From the NCBI GenBank assembly GCA_902763555.1, contig CACWSI010000006.1, positions 1-43,097 of the forward strand: a stretch of 43,097 bases of DNA, written 5' to 3'. The translations under genes were made by a program, and so were the position numbers. This stretch comes from an uncultured Erysipelotrichaceae bacterium (lineage in GTDB: Bacteria > Bacillota_I > Bacilli_A > RFN20 > CAG-826). Below the pieces are notes generated by a model that saw nothing but the letters and a program-made list of their open reading frames with translations, was not told the DNA's origin and ran no database searches. Shown one piece after another: positions 23,546 to 31,903 of this stretch (positions are counted from its first letter, which is position 1; the number at the start of each line of letters is the position of its first letter).

Positions 23546-26164
23546 ATGCCTGAAGAAAAAGTAGTGGCCCCAGAAGTTACAAAAGAAATTAATGATTTAG
23601 TGGCCAAAGGCGTTAAGGCTCTTGAAGAATTCGAAAACCTTAACCAAGAACAAATCGACTACATCGTTGCGAAATGCTGTGTTGCCGGTTTAGACCATCA
23701 TGGTACATTAGCGAAAGCGGCTATTGATGAAACACATCGTGGTGTCTTTGAAGACAAAGCCACGAAGAACTTATTCGCGTGCGAATATGTGCAAAATAAT
23801 ATGCGCTCACTTAAGACCGTTGGTGTGGTTAGCAATAACCCAGTGACTGGTATTACTGAAATCGCCGAACCAGTTGGTGTTATCTGTGGTATTACCCCAG
23901 TTACTAACCCAACAAGTACAGTTATTTTCAAATCTCTGATTTGTTTAAAGACCAGAAACCCAATCATCTTTGCGTTCCACCCAAGCGCACAACAAAGTAG
24001 TAAACAAGCTGCCGTCTTAATGAAAGAAGTCGCGGAAGCCGCTGGTGCACCAAAGAACTGTATTCAATGGATTGAACATCCAAGTATGGATGCCACTCAT
24101 GCTTTAATGAATCACCCAGATGTCGCTACTATCTTAGCCACAGGTGGTAACGCCATGGTTAAAGCCGCTTATAGTTGTGGTAAACCTGCGATGGGTGTTG
24201 GTGCGGGTAACGTTCCAGCCTATATGAATAAATCGTGTGACGTTGAACAAGCCGTTAACGATATCGTGTTATCTAAATCATTTGATAACGGTATGATCTG
24301 TGCTTCAGAACAAGCCGCGATTATCGACCAAGATATTTGGGATGAAGCCATTGAATTATTCAAACGCTTCAAAGTCTATTTTGTTAATAAAGAAGAGAAA
24401 ATTAAACTCTCAAGATATATGTTTGGCTATGCCGAAGGTGATAAGGATGTTGAACTTGCAAAGCTCAATCCAGACATCGTTGGTCAGTCCGCTCACTGGA
24501 TTGCAAAACAAGCGGGATTTGATGTTCCAGAAGATACTTCTATCCTCGGTGTGTTCTGTCAACAAGTCGGTCCAAAAGAACCAATTTCTAGAGAGAAACT
24601 ATCACCCGTCCTCGCTTATTTCTGCGTAAAGGATGAAAAAGAAGGCTTCCAAAGAGCCAAAGAAATGGTGGAATTTAACGGCCTAGGACATAGTGCTGCA
24701 ATCCACTGCAAAGAACAAAAAATGGCGGATGATTTTGGTGAAGTCGTTAAAGCCATTCGTATTATTTGGAATTCTCCATCGACATTCGGTGGTATTGGTA
24801 ATGTCTATAACTCATTCCTACCATCATTGACCTTAGGCTGTGGTTCATATGGCCATAACTCCATTGGTGGCAACATCAGTGCGGTCAATCTCTTAAACAT
24901 CAAACAAGTCGGTAAAAGGAGAAACACTATGCAATGGTTCAAAGTTCCTGCGAAGATTTATTTCGAACGCAATTCCATTCAATACTTAAAAGACTGTAAA
25001 GAAATGCACAAAGTCTTTATCGTCACTGATAAATCCATGATTGAATTAGGCTTCTTAAGCAAGATTGAAGAACAACTTAATCAAAGAAGAGAAAGACCAA
25101 TCATGCAAATCTGCAGTGGTGTTGAACCAGATCCAGATATCTCAAGTGTCCGTAAAGGCGCGGATATGATGAAATTATTTGAACCTGATACCATTATTGC
25201 TTTAGGTGGTGGTTCTGTCATGGACGCCGCTAAAGGTATGTGGTTGTTCTATGAACACCCTGAAGTTAATTTCGATGATTTGAAACAAAAATTCATGGAT
25301 ATTAGAAAGAGAGCCTTTAAATATCCAGAACTTGGTAAAAAATCTCGTTTAATTTGTATCCCAACTACATCAGGTACAGGTAGTGAAGTTACTCCATTCG
25401 CGGTTATTTCTGATAAAGCAAATAACAAGAAATATCCATTAACTGACTACTCATTAACTCCAACAATCGCCATCGTTGACCCAGAGTTCACAACTCATCT
25501 TCCAAAAGCCGCGACAGCAATGACTGGTCTTGATGTTTTAACCCATGCCATTGAAGCGTATGTTTCCGTCATGGCTAATGACTTTACCGATGGTCTTTGC
25601 TTAAAAGCAATTCAATTAGTGTTTAAATACTTGCCACGTGCGGTTAAGAATGGTCCAAATGACTTAGAAGCGAGAGAAAAAATGCATAACGCTGCGACTA
25701 TCGCAGGTATGGCGTTTGCTAACGCATTCTTAGGTATGACGCACTCCCTAGCACATAAAGTTGGCGCGGAATTCCATGTTGTACACGGCTATGCTTGCGC
25801 TATTTTGCTCCCACACGTCATCCGCTATAACGGACAAGTGCCTACAAAATTAAGTGTCTGGCCAAAATATAACCACTATAACGCTGATAAGAAATATCAA
25901 GAAATCGCTGGTTTATTAGGTCTTAAAGCTAAAACTCCAGAAGAAGGTGTTGAATCCTTAGCTCAAGCTGTTCTCGCTTTAACTAGAGAATGTGGCTTAG
26001 ATCCAAACTTCCAAGCCTGTGGCATTAGTGAAAAAGATTGGATGGCTAAACTTGATGAAGTAGCAGTCCTTGCTTACGAAGATCAATGCTCACCAGCCAA
26101 CCCACGTATGCCAATCGTGGAAGATATGAAACAAATGCTTATCAAAGCATATAAAGGCAACTAA
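23546..26164 (+). CDS. adhE: Bifunctional acetaldehyde-CoA/alcohol dehydrogenase, 872 aa
   Basis: AdhE reduces acetyl-CoA to acetaldehyde and then to ethanol, consuming two NADH, and forms spirosomes. The N-terminal aldehyde dehydrogenase domain (about residues 1-440) has the catalytic Cys in DNGMICASEQA. After a linker the iron-type alcohol dehydrogenase domain (about 455-870) has GGGSVMDAAK, TTSGTGSEVTPF, and the iron-ligand segments GLDVLTHAIEAY and GMTHSLAHKVG. Length is full. AGGAGG precedes the ATG. It is co-transcribed with rex and followed by a terminator. Confidence 0.98.
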   Translation: MPEEKVVAPEVTKEINDLVAKGVKALEEFENLNQEQIDYIVAKCCVAGLDHHGTLAKAAIDETHRGVFEDKATKNLFACEYVQNNMRSLKTVGVVSNNPVTGITEIAEPVGVICGITPVTNPTSTVIFKSLICLKTRNPIIFAFHPSAQQSSKQAAVLMKEVAEAAGAPKNCIQWIEHPSMDATHALMNHPDVATILATGGNAMVKAAYSCGKPAMGVGAGNVPAYMNKSCDVEQAVNDIVLSKSFDNGMICASEQAAIIDQDIWDEAIELFKRFKVYFVNKEEKIKLSRYMFGYAEGDKDVELAKLNPDIVGQSAHWIAKQAGFDVPEDTSILGVFCQQVGPKEPISREKLSPVLAYFCVKDEKEGFQRAKEMVEFNGLGHSAAIHCKEQKMADDFGEVVKAIRIIWNSPSTFGGIGNVYNSFLPSLTLGCGSYGHNSIGGNISAVNLLNIKQVGKRRNTMQWFKVPAKIYFERNSIQYLKDCKEMHKVFIVTDKSMIELGFLSKIEEQLNQRRERPIMQICSGVEPDPDISSVRKGADMMKLFEPDTIIALGGGSVMDAAKGMWLFYEHPEVNFDDLKQKFMDIRKRAFKYPELGKKSRLICIPTTSGTGSEVTPFAVISDKANNKKYPLTDYSLTPTIAIVDPEFTTHLPKAATAMTGLDVLTHAIEAYVSVMANDFTDGLCLKAIQLVFKYLPRAVKNGPNDLEAREKMHNAATIAGMAFANAFLGMTHSLAHKVGAEFHVVHGYACAILLPHVIRYNGQVPTKLSVWPKYNHYNADKKYQEIAGLLGLKAKTPEEGVESLAQAVLALTRECGLDPNFQACGISEKDWMAKLDEVAVLAYEDQCSPANPRMPIVEDMKQMLIKAYKGN

Positions 26165-26178
26165 TATTCAACTTCTAT

Positions 26179-26237
26179 AAAAGTTAGTCCTAATGACAAT
26201 AAAAACGTCGCATTAAACGGGACTAACTTTTTATTTT
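26179..26237 (+). terminator. Rho-independent terminator after adhE
   Basis: AAAGTTAGTCC (26180-26190) pairs with GGACTAACTTT (26220-26230) across a 29 nt loop, followed by a T-rich tract. The loop is unusually long for a terminator. Confidence 0.8.
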
Positions 26238-26245
26238 GTAAATCA

Positions 26246-26298
26246 CAGCGATTTTCTTATTGTTTATTAACGCACATATGCGTAAAATAATATCGCTG
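26246..26298 (+). promoter_or_regulatory. Hydrogenase operon promoter with overlapping inverted repeats
   Basis: TTGTTT (26260-26265), a 17 nt spacer and TAAAAT (26283-26288) form the promoter. ACGCA-CATA-TGCGT (26270-26283) occupies the spacer and touches the -10. A wider pair, CAGCGAT (26246-26252) and ATCGCTG (26292-26298), brackets it. A bound repressor here would block RNA polymerase. Rex is the obvious candidate by neighbourhood, but the repeats do not match the Rex consensus. Confidence 0.55.
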
Positions 26299-26329
26299 AA
26301 TTACTTTATGTAATCATTAGGAGGCTATT

Positions 26330-26815
26330 ATGGCAAAATTACAACCACAAGCTGTAAAACAAATTACCGAAATAGTGGAACGCTATAAAGATGAGCCAAC
26401 TCCTACCATGATGATTCTTGAAGACATTCAAAAGGAATATGGCTACATTCCTCTAGAAGTTCAAGAACTTGTCTCTGAATTAACTGGTGTGCCAGTCAGT
26501 GACATCTATGGTGTTGTGACTTTCTATTCGTTCTTCTCAATGGTCCCAAAGGGCAAATATGTCATTGGTGTCTGTTTAGGTACTGCTTGCTACGTCAAAG
26601 GCAGTCAATTGGTATGCGACAAATTTGGCGAATTATTAGGAATTAAACCAGGTGAAACCACACCAGATGGTTTATTCACATTAGACTTGCTCCGTTGTAT
26701 CGGTGCATGTGCTGTTGCTCCAGCAGTGAGCATCAATGGTAAAGTTTACCCACAAGTTAAAGTGGATAACGTTAAAAACATTATCGAAGAATATCGCGCA
26801 AGGGAGGCTAACTAA
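26330..26815 (+). CDS. hydC: NuoE-like [2Fe-2S] subunit of NAD-linked [FeFe] hydrogenase, 161 aa
   Basis: This thioredoxin-like subunit belongs to the NuoE/HydC/HndA family, with four cluster cysteines in CLGTACYVKGS and RCIGACAVAP. The helical N-terminus IVERYKDEPTPTMMILEDIQ and the GVVTFYSFF motif are typical. It passes electrons inside the hydrogenase complex. AGGAGG precedes the ATG, and hydB follows 2 nt after the stop. The hydABC letters follow Thermotoga and related clusters; some call this HndA. Confidence 0.93.
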   Translation: MAKLQPQAVKQITEIVERYKDEPTPTMMILEDIQKEYGYIPLEVQELVSELTGVPVSDIYGVVTFYSFFSMVPKGKYVIGVCLGTACYVKGSQLVCDKFGELLGIKPGETTPDGLFTLDLLRCIGACAVAPAVSINGKVYPQVKVDNVKNIIEEYRAREAN

Positions 26816-26817
26816 GT

Positions 26818-28725
26818 ATGGAACAAATCAAAACTGAAAAAGAACTCCAAGCGAGATTTGAAAAATGTGGTGCTTGTTTACAAAAGAAGTTCCACTGTGA
26901 ACCAGGCCATAAAGCCATCGTTGTCTGTGGTGGTACTGGCTGCTTATCCGCAGACTCACAAGTCATCATCGATAAGTTCAAAGAATTAATCAAAGCTAAC
27001 GGCTTAGAAGATAAAGTAACCGCTAACATCGTTGGTTGCTTCGGCTTCTGTTCCCAAGGTCCTTTCGTTAAAGTTTTCCCAGAAGAAACCTTATACGTTA
27101 AAGTCAAAGTTAGTGACGTTGAAGAATTATTCGAAAAAGACATTAAGAACAATGAAGTAGTTGAACGTTTACTCTTCGTTGATCCACAAACAAAACAACA
27201 CGTTCAAAAACAACACGAAATCAACTTCTACAAATTGCAAAGAAGAGATATCGCTTTACATGGCAATGGTGAAATCAACCCAGAAGACATCAATGAAGCG
27301 ATTGGTAACGGTGCATTCCAAGGTTTAAATAGAGCCTTACACATGACCCGTGAAGAAGTTATTGATGAAGTTTTAAAATCAGGTTTAAGAGGTAGAGGTG
27401 GCGCAGGCTTCCCAACCGGAAGAAAATGGTCCTTCGTTCCTAAAACTGATGAACCAAAATACATGATCTGTAATGGTGATGAAGGTGACCCAGGCGCATT
27501 CATGGACCGTTCCATCATCGAAGGTAACCCATGTGCAGTTATCGAAGGTATGATGATTGCTGGTTACGCTATCGGTGCTCAAAACGGTTACTTCTATGTC
27601 CGTGCGGAATACCCAATCGCCGTTAAACGTTTAGCCAAAGCTATTAAAGAATTAGAAGAAATTGGTATCTTAGGTGACCACATCTTAGGTACAGACTTCT
27701 CATTCCGCTGCCACATCCGTTTAGGCGCTGGTGCCTTCGTCTGTGGTGAAGAAACAGCTTTGATTAACTCAATCGAAGGTAAACGTGGTATGCCACGTCC
27801 TCGTCCTCCATTCCCAGCAGTTAAAGGTTTATGGGGTCACCCATCAGTCGTTAATAACGTCGAAACCTTAGCCTGTGTTCCTTATATCTTAAGAGAAGGT
27901 TGGGAAAAATTCGCTGCTATTGGTACAGCTGACACCAAAGGTACAAAGGTCTTTGCTCTCGGTGGTAAAGTCAATAACGTTGGTCTTGTCGAAGTTCCAA
28001 TGGGCACAACATTAAGACAATTAATCTATGATATCGGTGGTGGTATCCCAGGCGGAAAGAAATTCAAAGCCATTCAAACTGGTGGTCCTTCCGGTGGCTG
28101 CTTAACCGAAAAAGACTTAGATACACCAATCGACTTCGGTAGCTTAGTCGCTGCTGGTAGTATGATGGGTTCCGGTGGTGCCATCGTCATGGACGAAGAC
28201 AACTGTATGGTTGACGTCGCTAAATTCTATATGACATTTATTTGCGATGAATCATGTGGTAAATGTTCTCCATGCCGTATCGGTACAAAGAGATGTTTAG
28301 ACATCTTAACAAAGATTTGTGATGGTAAGGGTGAACCTCAAGACTTAGAAGATCTTAAGGAATTAAGTAATGTTATTAGAAATAACTCCTTATGTGCTTT
28401 AGGTCAAACCGCCACAAACCCAATTCTCTCCACACTGAAAGCTTTCCCAGAAGAATACGAAGCTCACGTCAAAGATCACAAATGTCCAGCTCACGTTTGT
28501 AAGAACATGATGGAATACTACATTCTTCCAAATAAATGTATCGGTTGTGGTCTCTGTATGAGAAACTGCCCAGTCGGCGCTATCGCTCCTGGTACAGAAC
28601 CTGCTCACTTACCAAATGGTAACGTTAACCCAGGTAAATTCGCCCACGTCATTGATCCTAAAAAGTGTGTCAAGTGTGGTTCATGTTTAAGTGGTTGCCG
28701 TATTGGTGCAATCACCAAGAGATAG
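26818..28725 (+). CDS. hydB: NuoF-like flavin/iron-sulfur subunit of NAD-linked [FeFe] hydrogenase, 635 aa
   Basis: The N-terminal thioredoxin-like domain (about residues 1-130) has a [2Fe-2S] site in GGTGCLS and GCFGFCSQ. The FMN/NADH part has GLRGRGGAGFPTGRKW (near 188) and CNGDEGDPGAFMD. A NuoF-type [4Fe-4S] site, ESCGKCSPCRIGTKR, lies near 477. Two ferredoxin clusters, CIGCGLCMRNCPVGA and CVKCGSCLSGCRIGA, end the protein. This is the HydB layout of electron-bifurcating hydrogenases, which couple NADH and ferredoxin to H2; bifurcation is inferred. AGGAGG lies before the next gene. Confidence 0.95.
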   Translation: MEQIKTEKELQARFEKCGACLQKKFHCEPGHKAIVVCGGTGCLSADSQVIIDKFKELIKANGLEDKVTANIVGCFGFCSQGPFVKVFPEETLYVKVKVSDVEELFEKDIKNNEVVERLLFVDPQTKQHVQKQHEINFYKLQRRDIALHGNGEINPEDINEAIGNGAFQGLNRALHMTREEVIDEVLKSGLRGRGGAGFPTGRKWSFVPKTDEPKYMICNGDEGDPGAFMDRSIIEGNPCAVIEGMMIAGYAIGAQNGYFYVRAEYPIAVKRLAKAIKELEEIGILGDHILGTDFSFRCHIRLGAGAFVCGEETALINSIEGKRGMPRPRPPFPAVKGLWGHPSVVNNVETLACVPYILREGWEKFAAIGTADTKGTKVFALGGKVNNVGLVEVPMGTTLRQLIYDIGGGIPGGKKFKAIQTGGPSGGCLTEKDLDTPIDFGSLVAAGSMMGSGGAIVMDEDNCMVDVAKFYMTFICDESCGKCSPCRIGTKRCLDILTKICDGKGEPQDLEDLKELSNVIRNNSLCALGQTATNPILSTLKAFPEEYEAHVKDHKCPAHVCKNMMEYYILPNKCIGCGLCMRNCPVGAIAPGTEPAHLPNGNVNPGKFAHVIDPKKCVKCGSCLSGCRIGAITKR

Positions 28726-28737
28726 GAGGAAATAGCC

Positions 28738-30501
28738 ATGTCATTAGTTAATATCAAAATTAATGGTCAACCTTACCAAGTTGAATCAGGTCTTACAGTT
28801 TTAGAAGCTGCAAGAAAATGTGGTTACGTCGTTCCTTCTCTCTGTGCCTTCAACCATGGCAAATGCTCTTTGGCCTCCTGCCGTGTTTGCTTAGTTGAAG
28901 TCGTGGGTGCTCGTGGCTTAGTGGCCTCTTGTGTCTACCCAGTTAACGAAGGTATGGAAATCATTACCAATTCCCAAAAAGCCGTCGAAGCCAGACGTGC
29001 CTCCGTGGAATTAATCCTTTCCAACCACCAAAAGAACTGTTTACAATGCCCAAAACAAGGCAAATGTGAATTATTAGAAGTCGCTAACATCGTTGGTGCT
29101 CGTGATCAAAAATTCATGGGTGAACAATCACCAGCCACTGTTGACGAATTAGCCCCAGGCTTAATGAGAAATACCGCTAAATGTATCTTATGTGGTCGTT
29201 GTATCGAAAGATGTAAAGAAGCTCATGGTATTTCCATCCTCGGTTTTGAAAACCGTGGTTTCAAAGCCATCGTTGCTCCTGCACAAAATAGAAGTTTCGC
29301 TGAAAGCCCATGCTTACAATGTGGTCAATGCGTGAACGTCTGTCCAACAGGTGCCTTATACGAAAACGAAGAAATCGCTAAAGTTGATGCAGCCTTCAAA
29401 GCGGGTAAGAAAGTTATCGTTCAAACCGCTCCAGCTGTTAGAGCCGCCATTGCTGAAGAATTCGGTGAACCAATTGGTACAACCGGTACAGGCAAAATGG
29501 TCGCTGCTTTAAGAAGATTAGGCTTCTACCGTGTCTTCGACACCAACTTTGGTGCTGACTTAACAATCATGGAAGAAGCGCATGAATTAATGGATAGAAT
29601 TACCAAAAAGACCGCGCCACTTCCACAAATCACATCCTGTTCCCCAGGTTGGATTAACTATTTAGAATACTTCTATCCAGAAGTCATTCCAAACGTCTCT
29701 TCATGTAAGTCCCCACATATGATGGTGGGCGCGATCGTGAAATCCTACTTTGCCAAAAAGCATGAATTAGATCCAAAGGATATCTTCGTGGTCTCCGTCA
29801 TGCCATGTACCGCTAAGAAGTACGAAAGACAAAGAAAAGAAATGCCAAATGATGTCGATGCTGTTTTAACAACACGTGAATTAGCAAAGATGATCAAACG
29901 TGCTGGCATCGTTTGGAACAAATTACCAGATGAAGAATTTGATAACGACTTACTCGGCGAATATAGTGGTGCTGGTGTCATCTTCGGTGTCACCGGTGGT
30001 GTTATGGAAGCCGCTTTAAGAACAGCTTATTTCTGGTTAACTGGTAAAGAATATAAGGAAATCAACTTCACCGCTGTCCGTGGCTTAGAAGGTGTTAAAG
30101 AAGCCGCTTTAAATATTAATGGTACTGAAATCAAAGTTGCCGTTACATCCGGCATGGCTAACGCTAAGAAGCTTTTAGACCAAATTAAAGATGGTACTTC
30201 TCCATACACTTTCATCGAAGTCATGTGTTGTCCAGGTGGATGTATCAACGGTGGTGGTCAACCATTCGTTAAACCAATCTTCTTACCAAACGAAGATGAT
30301 GACATCTTAGAAACATACCGCGCTAAACGTGCCAGTGTGTTATATAGTGAAGATGAACGCTTAGTCATTCGTCAATCTCACAATAACAAAGACATCCAAA
30401 AACTCTATGCCGATTTCTTGGGTGAACCTGGTAGCGAACTCGCTGAAGAATTACTCCATACTTCCTATAATGCGAAGAGAGAAAAATTTCCAGTAAAGTA
30501 A
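28738..30501 (+). CDS. hydA: [FeFe] hydrogenase catalytic subunit, group A3/M3 type, 587 aa
   Basis: HydA evolves or oxidises H2 at the H-cluster. N-terminal [2Fe-2S] ligands lie in CAFNHGKCSLASCRVC, then a His/Cys3 [4Fe-4S] site (NHQKNCLQCPKQGKC) and a ferredoxin pair (CILCGRCIERC, CLQCGQCVNVCPTGA). H-cluster motifs are L1 TSCSPGW (about 299-305), L2 MPCTAKKYE (about 355) and L3 EVMCCPGGCINGGGQP (about 494). L1 has Ser where the common form has a second Cys, and L3 has Cys where Ala is usual. The TSCSP form is, to my recollection, frequent in multimeric NAD-linked enzymes. Length is full. The maturases HydE, HydF and HydG are not in this window. Confidence 0.95.
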   Translation: MSLVNIKINGQPYQVESGLTVLEAARKCGYVVPSLCAFNHGKCSLASCRVCLVEVVGARGLVASCVYPVNEGMEIITNSQKAVEARRASVELILSNHQKNCLQCPKQGKCELLEVANIVGARDQKFMGEQSPATVDELAPGLMRNTAKCILCGRCIERCKEAHGISILGFENRGFKAIVAPAQNRSFAESPCLQCGQCVNVCPTGALYENEEIAKVDAAFKAGKKVIVQTAPAVRAAIAEEFGEPIGTTGTGKMVAALRRLGFYRVFDTNFGADLTIMEEAHELMDRITKKTAPLPQITSCSPGWINYLEYFYPEVIPNVSSCKSPHMMVGAIVKSYFAKKHELDPKDIFVVSVMPCTAKKYERQRKEMPNDVDAVLTTRELAKMIKRAGIVWNKLPDEEFDNDLLGEYSGAGVIFGVTGGVMEAALRTAYFWLTGKEYKEINFTAVRGLEGVKEAALNINGTEIKVAVTSGMANAKKLLDQIKDGTSPYTFIEVMCCPGGCINGGGQPFVKPIFLPNEDDDILETYRAKRASVLYSEDERLVIRQSHNNKDIQKLYADFLGEPGSELAEELLHTSYNAKREKFPVK

Positions 30502-30511
30502 ATTAATATTT

Positions 30512-30543
30512 GGGGCGGGTACTTAAATACTCGCCCCTTATTG
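30512..30543 (+). terminator. Hairpin terminator after hydA
   Basis: GGGGCGGGTA pairs with TACTCGCCCC, a strong 10 bp stem with a 6 nt loop. The following T-run is short and broken (TTATTG), so termination may be partial, leaving read-through into cysS. Confidence 0.7.
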
Positions 30544-30564
30544 TCTCTAAAAGAGGAAACACTT

Positions 30565-31902
30565 ATGAACATCAAATTTTACAATTCCCTTTCTAATTCA
30601 CTAGAAGATTTCAAAACCATCCAAGACAAAAAGGTTAGTATGTATGTCTGTGGTCCAACAGTCTATAACTACCCACATATTGGTAATATGAGACCAGTCG
30701 TTGTCTTTGATACTTTGAGACGCTTTTTGACTTATGTCGGCTATGACGTCACTTATGTTAGTAACTACACTGATGTCGATGACAAAATCATCAAAGCCGC
30801 GAAGCAAGAAGGTAAATCAGAAAAGGAATTAACCGATTTCTACATCGGTGAATTTGAAAAGACTGTCAAAGGTATTGGTTCTCAGATTCCTACAATTACC
30901 CCAAGAGTTACCGAATATATGCCAAAGATTATTGCCTATATTGATAACCTTGTTAAAACCGGCGCCGCGTATGAAAGAGATGGGGATGTTTATTTCCGCG
31001 TTGAAAACATCAAAGATTATGGTGCTTTAAGTGGCATAAATGTAGAAGATTTACGCGTAGGCGCACGTGTAGAAGAGAATTCACAAAAAGAAAGCCCATT
31101 AGACTTCGCCTTATGGAAAAAGACTGATGAAGGCATTAAATGGGATTCACCATGGGGCAAAGGTAGACCAGGCTGGCACACTGAATGCTGCGTGATGATT
31201 GATTCTATTTTCCCAGGTGACCATATTGATATCCATGGTGGTGGTTATGATTTAAAATTCCCACACCATGAAAATGAAATCGCTCAAAGTGAAGCAACAC
31301 ATCATAGTAAGATTGCTCATTACTGGATGCACAACGCCTTTATTAACTTTGGTAACGAAAAGATGTCAAAGTCTTTAGGCAATGTCGTCTTAGCTAAAGA
31401 TATGATTGCCACCTATGGTGGTTTAGTCACCCGTTTAGTTATTTTAAACGCTCATTATAGACAAGCAGTTAACTTCACTGATGAAACAGTAAAAGAAGCT
31501 CAACAAGAAGTTTCTAGAATGCAAATGGCTTATAAACAAGCTGCGCTTAAATTGCAGGCTAACAAAGTTAATTTAGATGAAGGTAAGCCAGAATACATCG
31601 CTAAGTTCTTAGAAGCCTTAGCCAATGACTTAAACACTGCGAACGCTCTAGCGGAGCTTTATAACGTCCTTAAGGATGTCAATCAGTTGATTAGAAGTAG
31701 AGATGCTGATTTAAATCAACTGAATAACTTATTTAAAACACTTACTGACATGTTCTATGTTTTAGGTCTTGACATTACTTACGTAAAGTTTGATGATAAT
31801 ATCTCCCACTTATATGAAGAATATCTCTTGAGCAAAGAAAATAAAAACTTTGCTAAATCTGATGAAATCAGAAAAGTTTTAATTGAAAAAGGAGTCATGT
31901 AA
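30565..31902 (+). CDS. cysS: Cysteinyl-tRNA synthetase, 445 aa
   Basis: CysS charges tRNA-Cys. The HIGH-like PHIGN follows CGPTVYNY, with a zinc-site Cys, and the KMSKS loop is EKMSKSLGN. HENEIAQSEA is also typical. Length is slightly below the 465 of Bacillus. The start is the ATG at 30565, 8 nt after AAGAGGA; an in-frame TTG at 30541 lies in the upstream hairpin. The next gene starts 1 nt past its stop. In Bacillus cysS is followed by mrnC, rlmB, yacP and sigH, and part of that order survives here. Confidence 0.97.
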   Translation: MNIKFYNSLSNSLEDFKTIQDKKVSMYVCGPTVYNYPHIGNMRPVVVFDTLRRFLTYVGYDVTYVSNYTDVDDKIIKAAKQEGKSEKELTDFYIGEFEKTVKGIGSQIPTITPRVTEYMPKIIAYIDNLVKTGAAYERDGDVYFRVENIKDYGALSGINVEDLRVGARVEENSQKESPLDFALWKKTDEGIKWDSPWGKGRPGWHTECCVMIDSIFPGDHIDIHGGGYDLKFPHHENEIAQSEATHHSKIAHYWMHNAFINFGNEKMSKSLGNVVLAKDMIATYGGLVTRLVILNAHYRQAVNFTDETVKEAQQEVSRMQMAYKQAALKLQANKVNLDEGKPEYIAKFLEALANDLNTANALAELYNVLKDVNQLIRSRDADLNQLNNLFKTLTDMFYVLGLDITYVKFDDNISHLYEEYLLSKENKNFAKSDEIRKVLIEKGVM

Positions 31903-31903
31903 T

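Noticed and set aside
28243-28300. Hydrogenase genes as respiratory complex I
   Set aside because: NuoE/NuoF-like subunits are followed by a full [FeFe] hydrogenase catalytic subunit and no other nuo genes.
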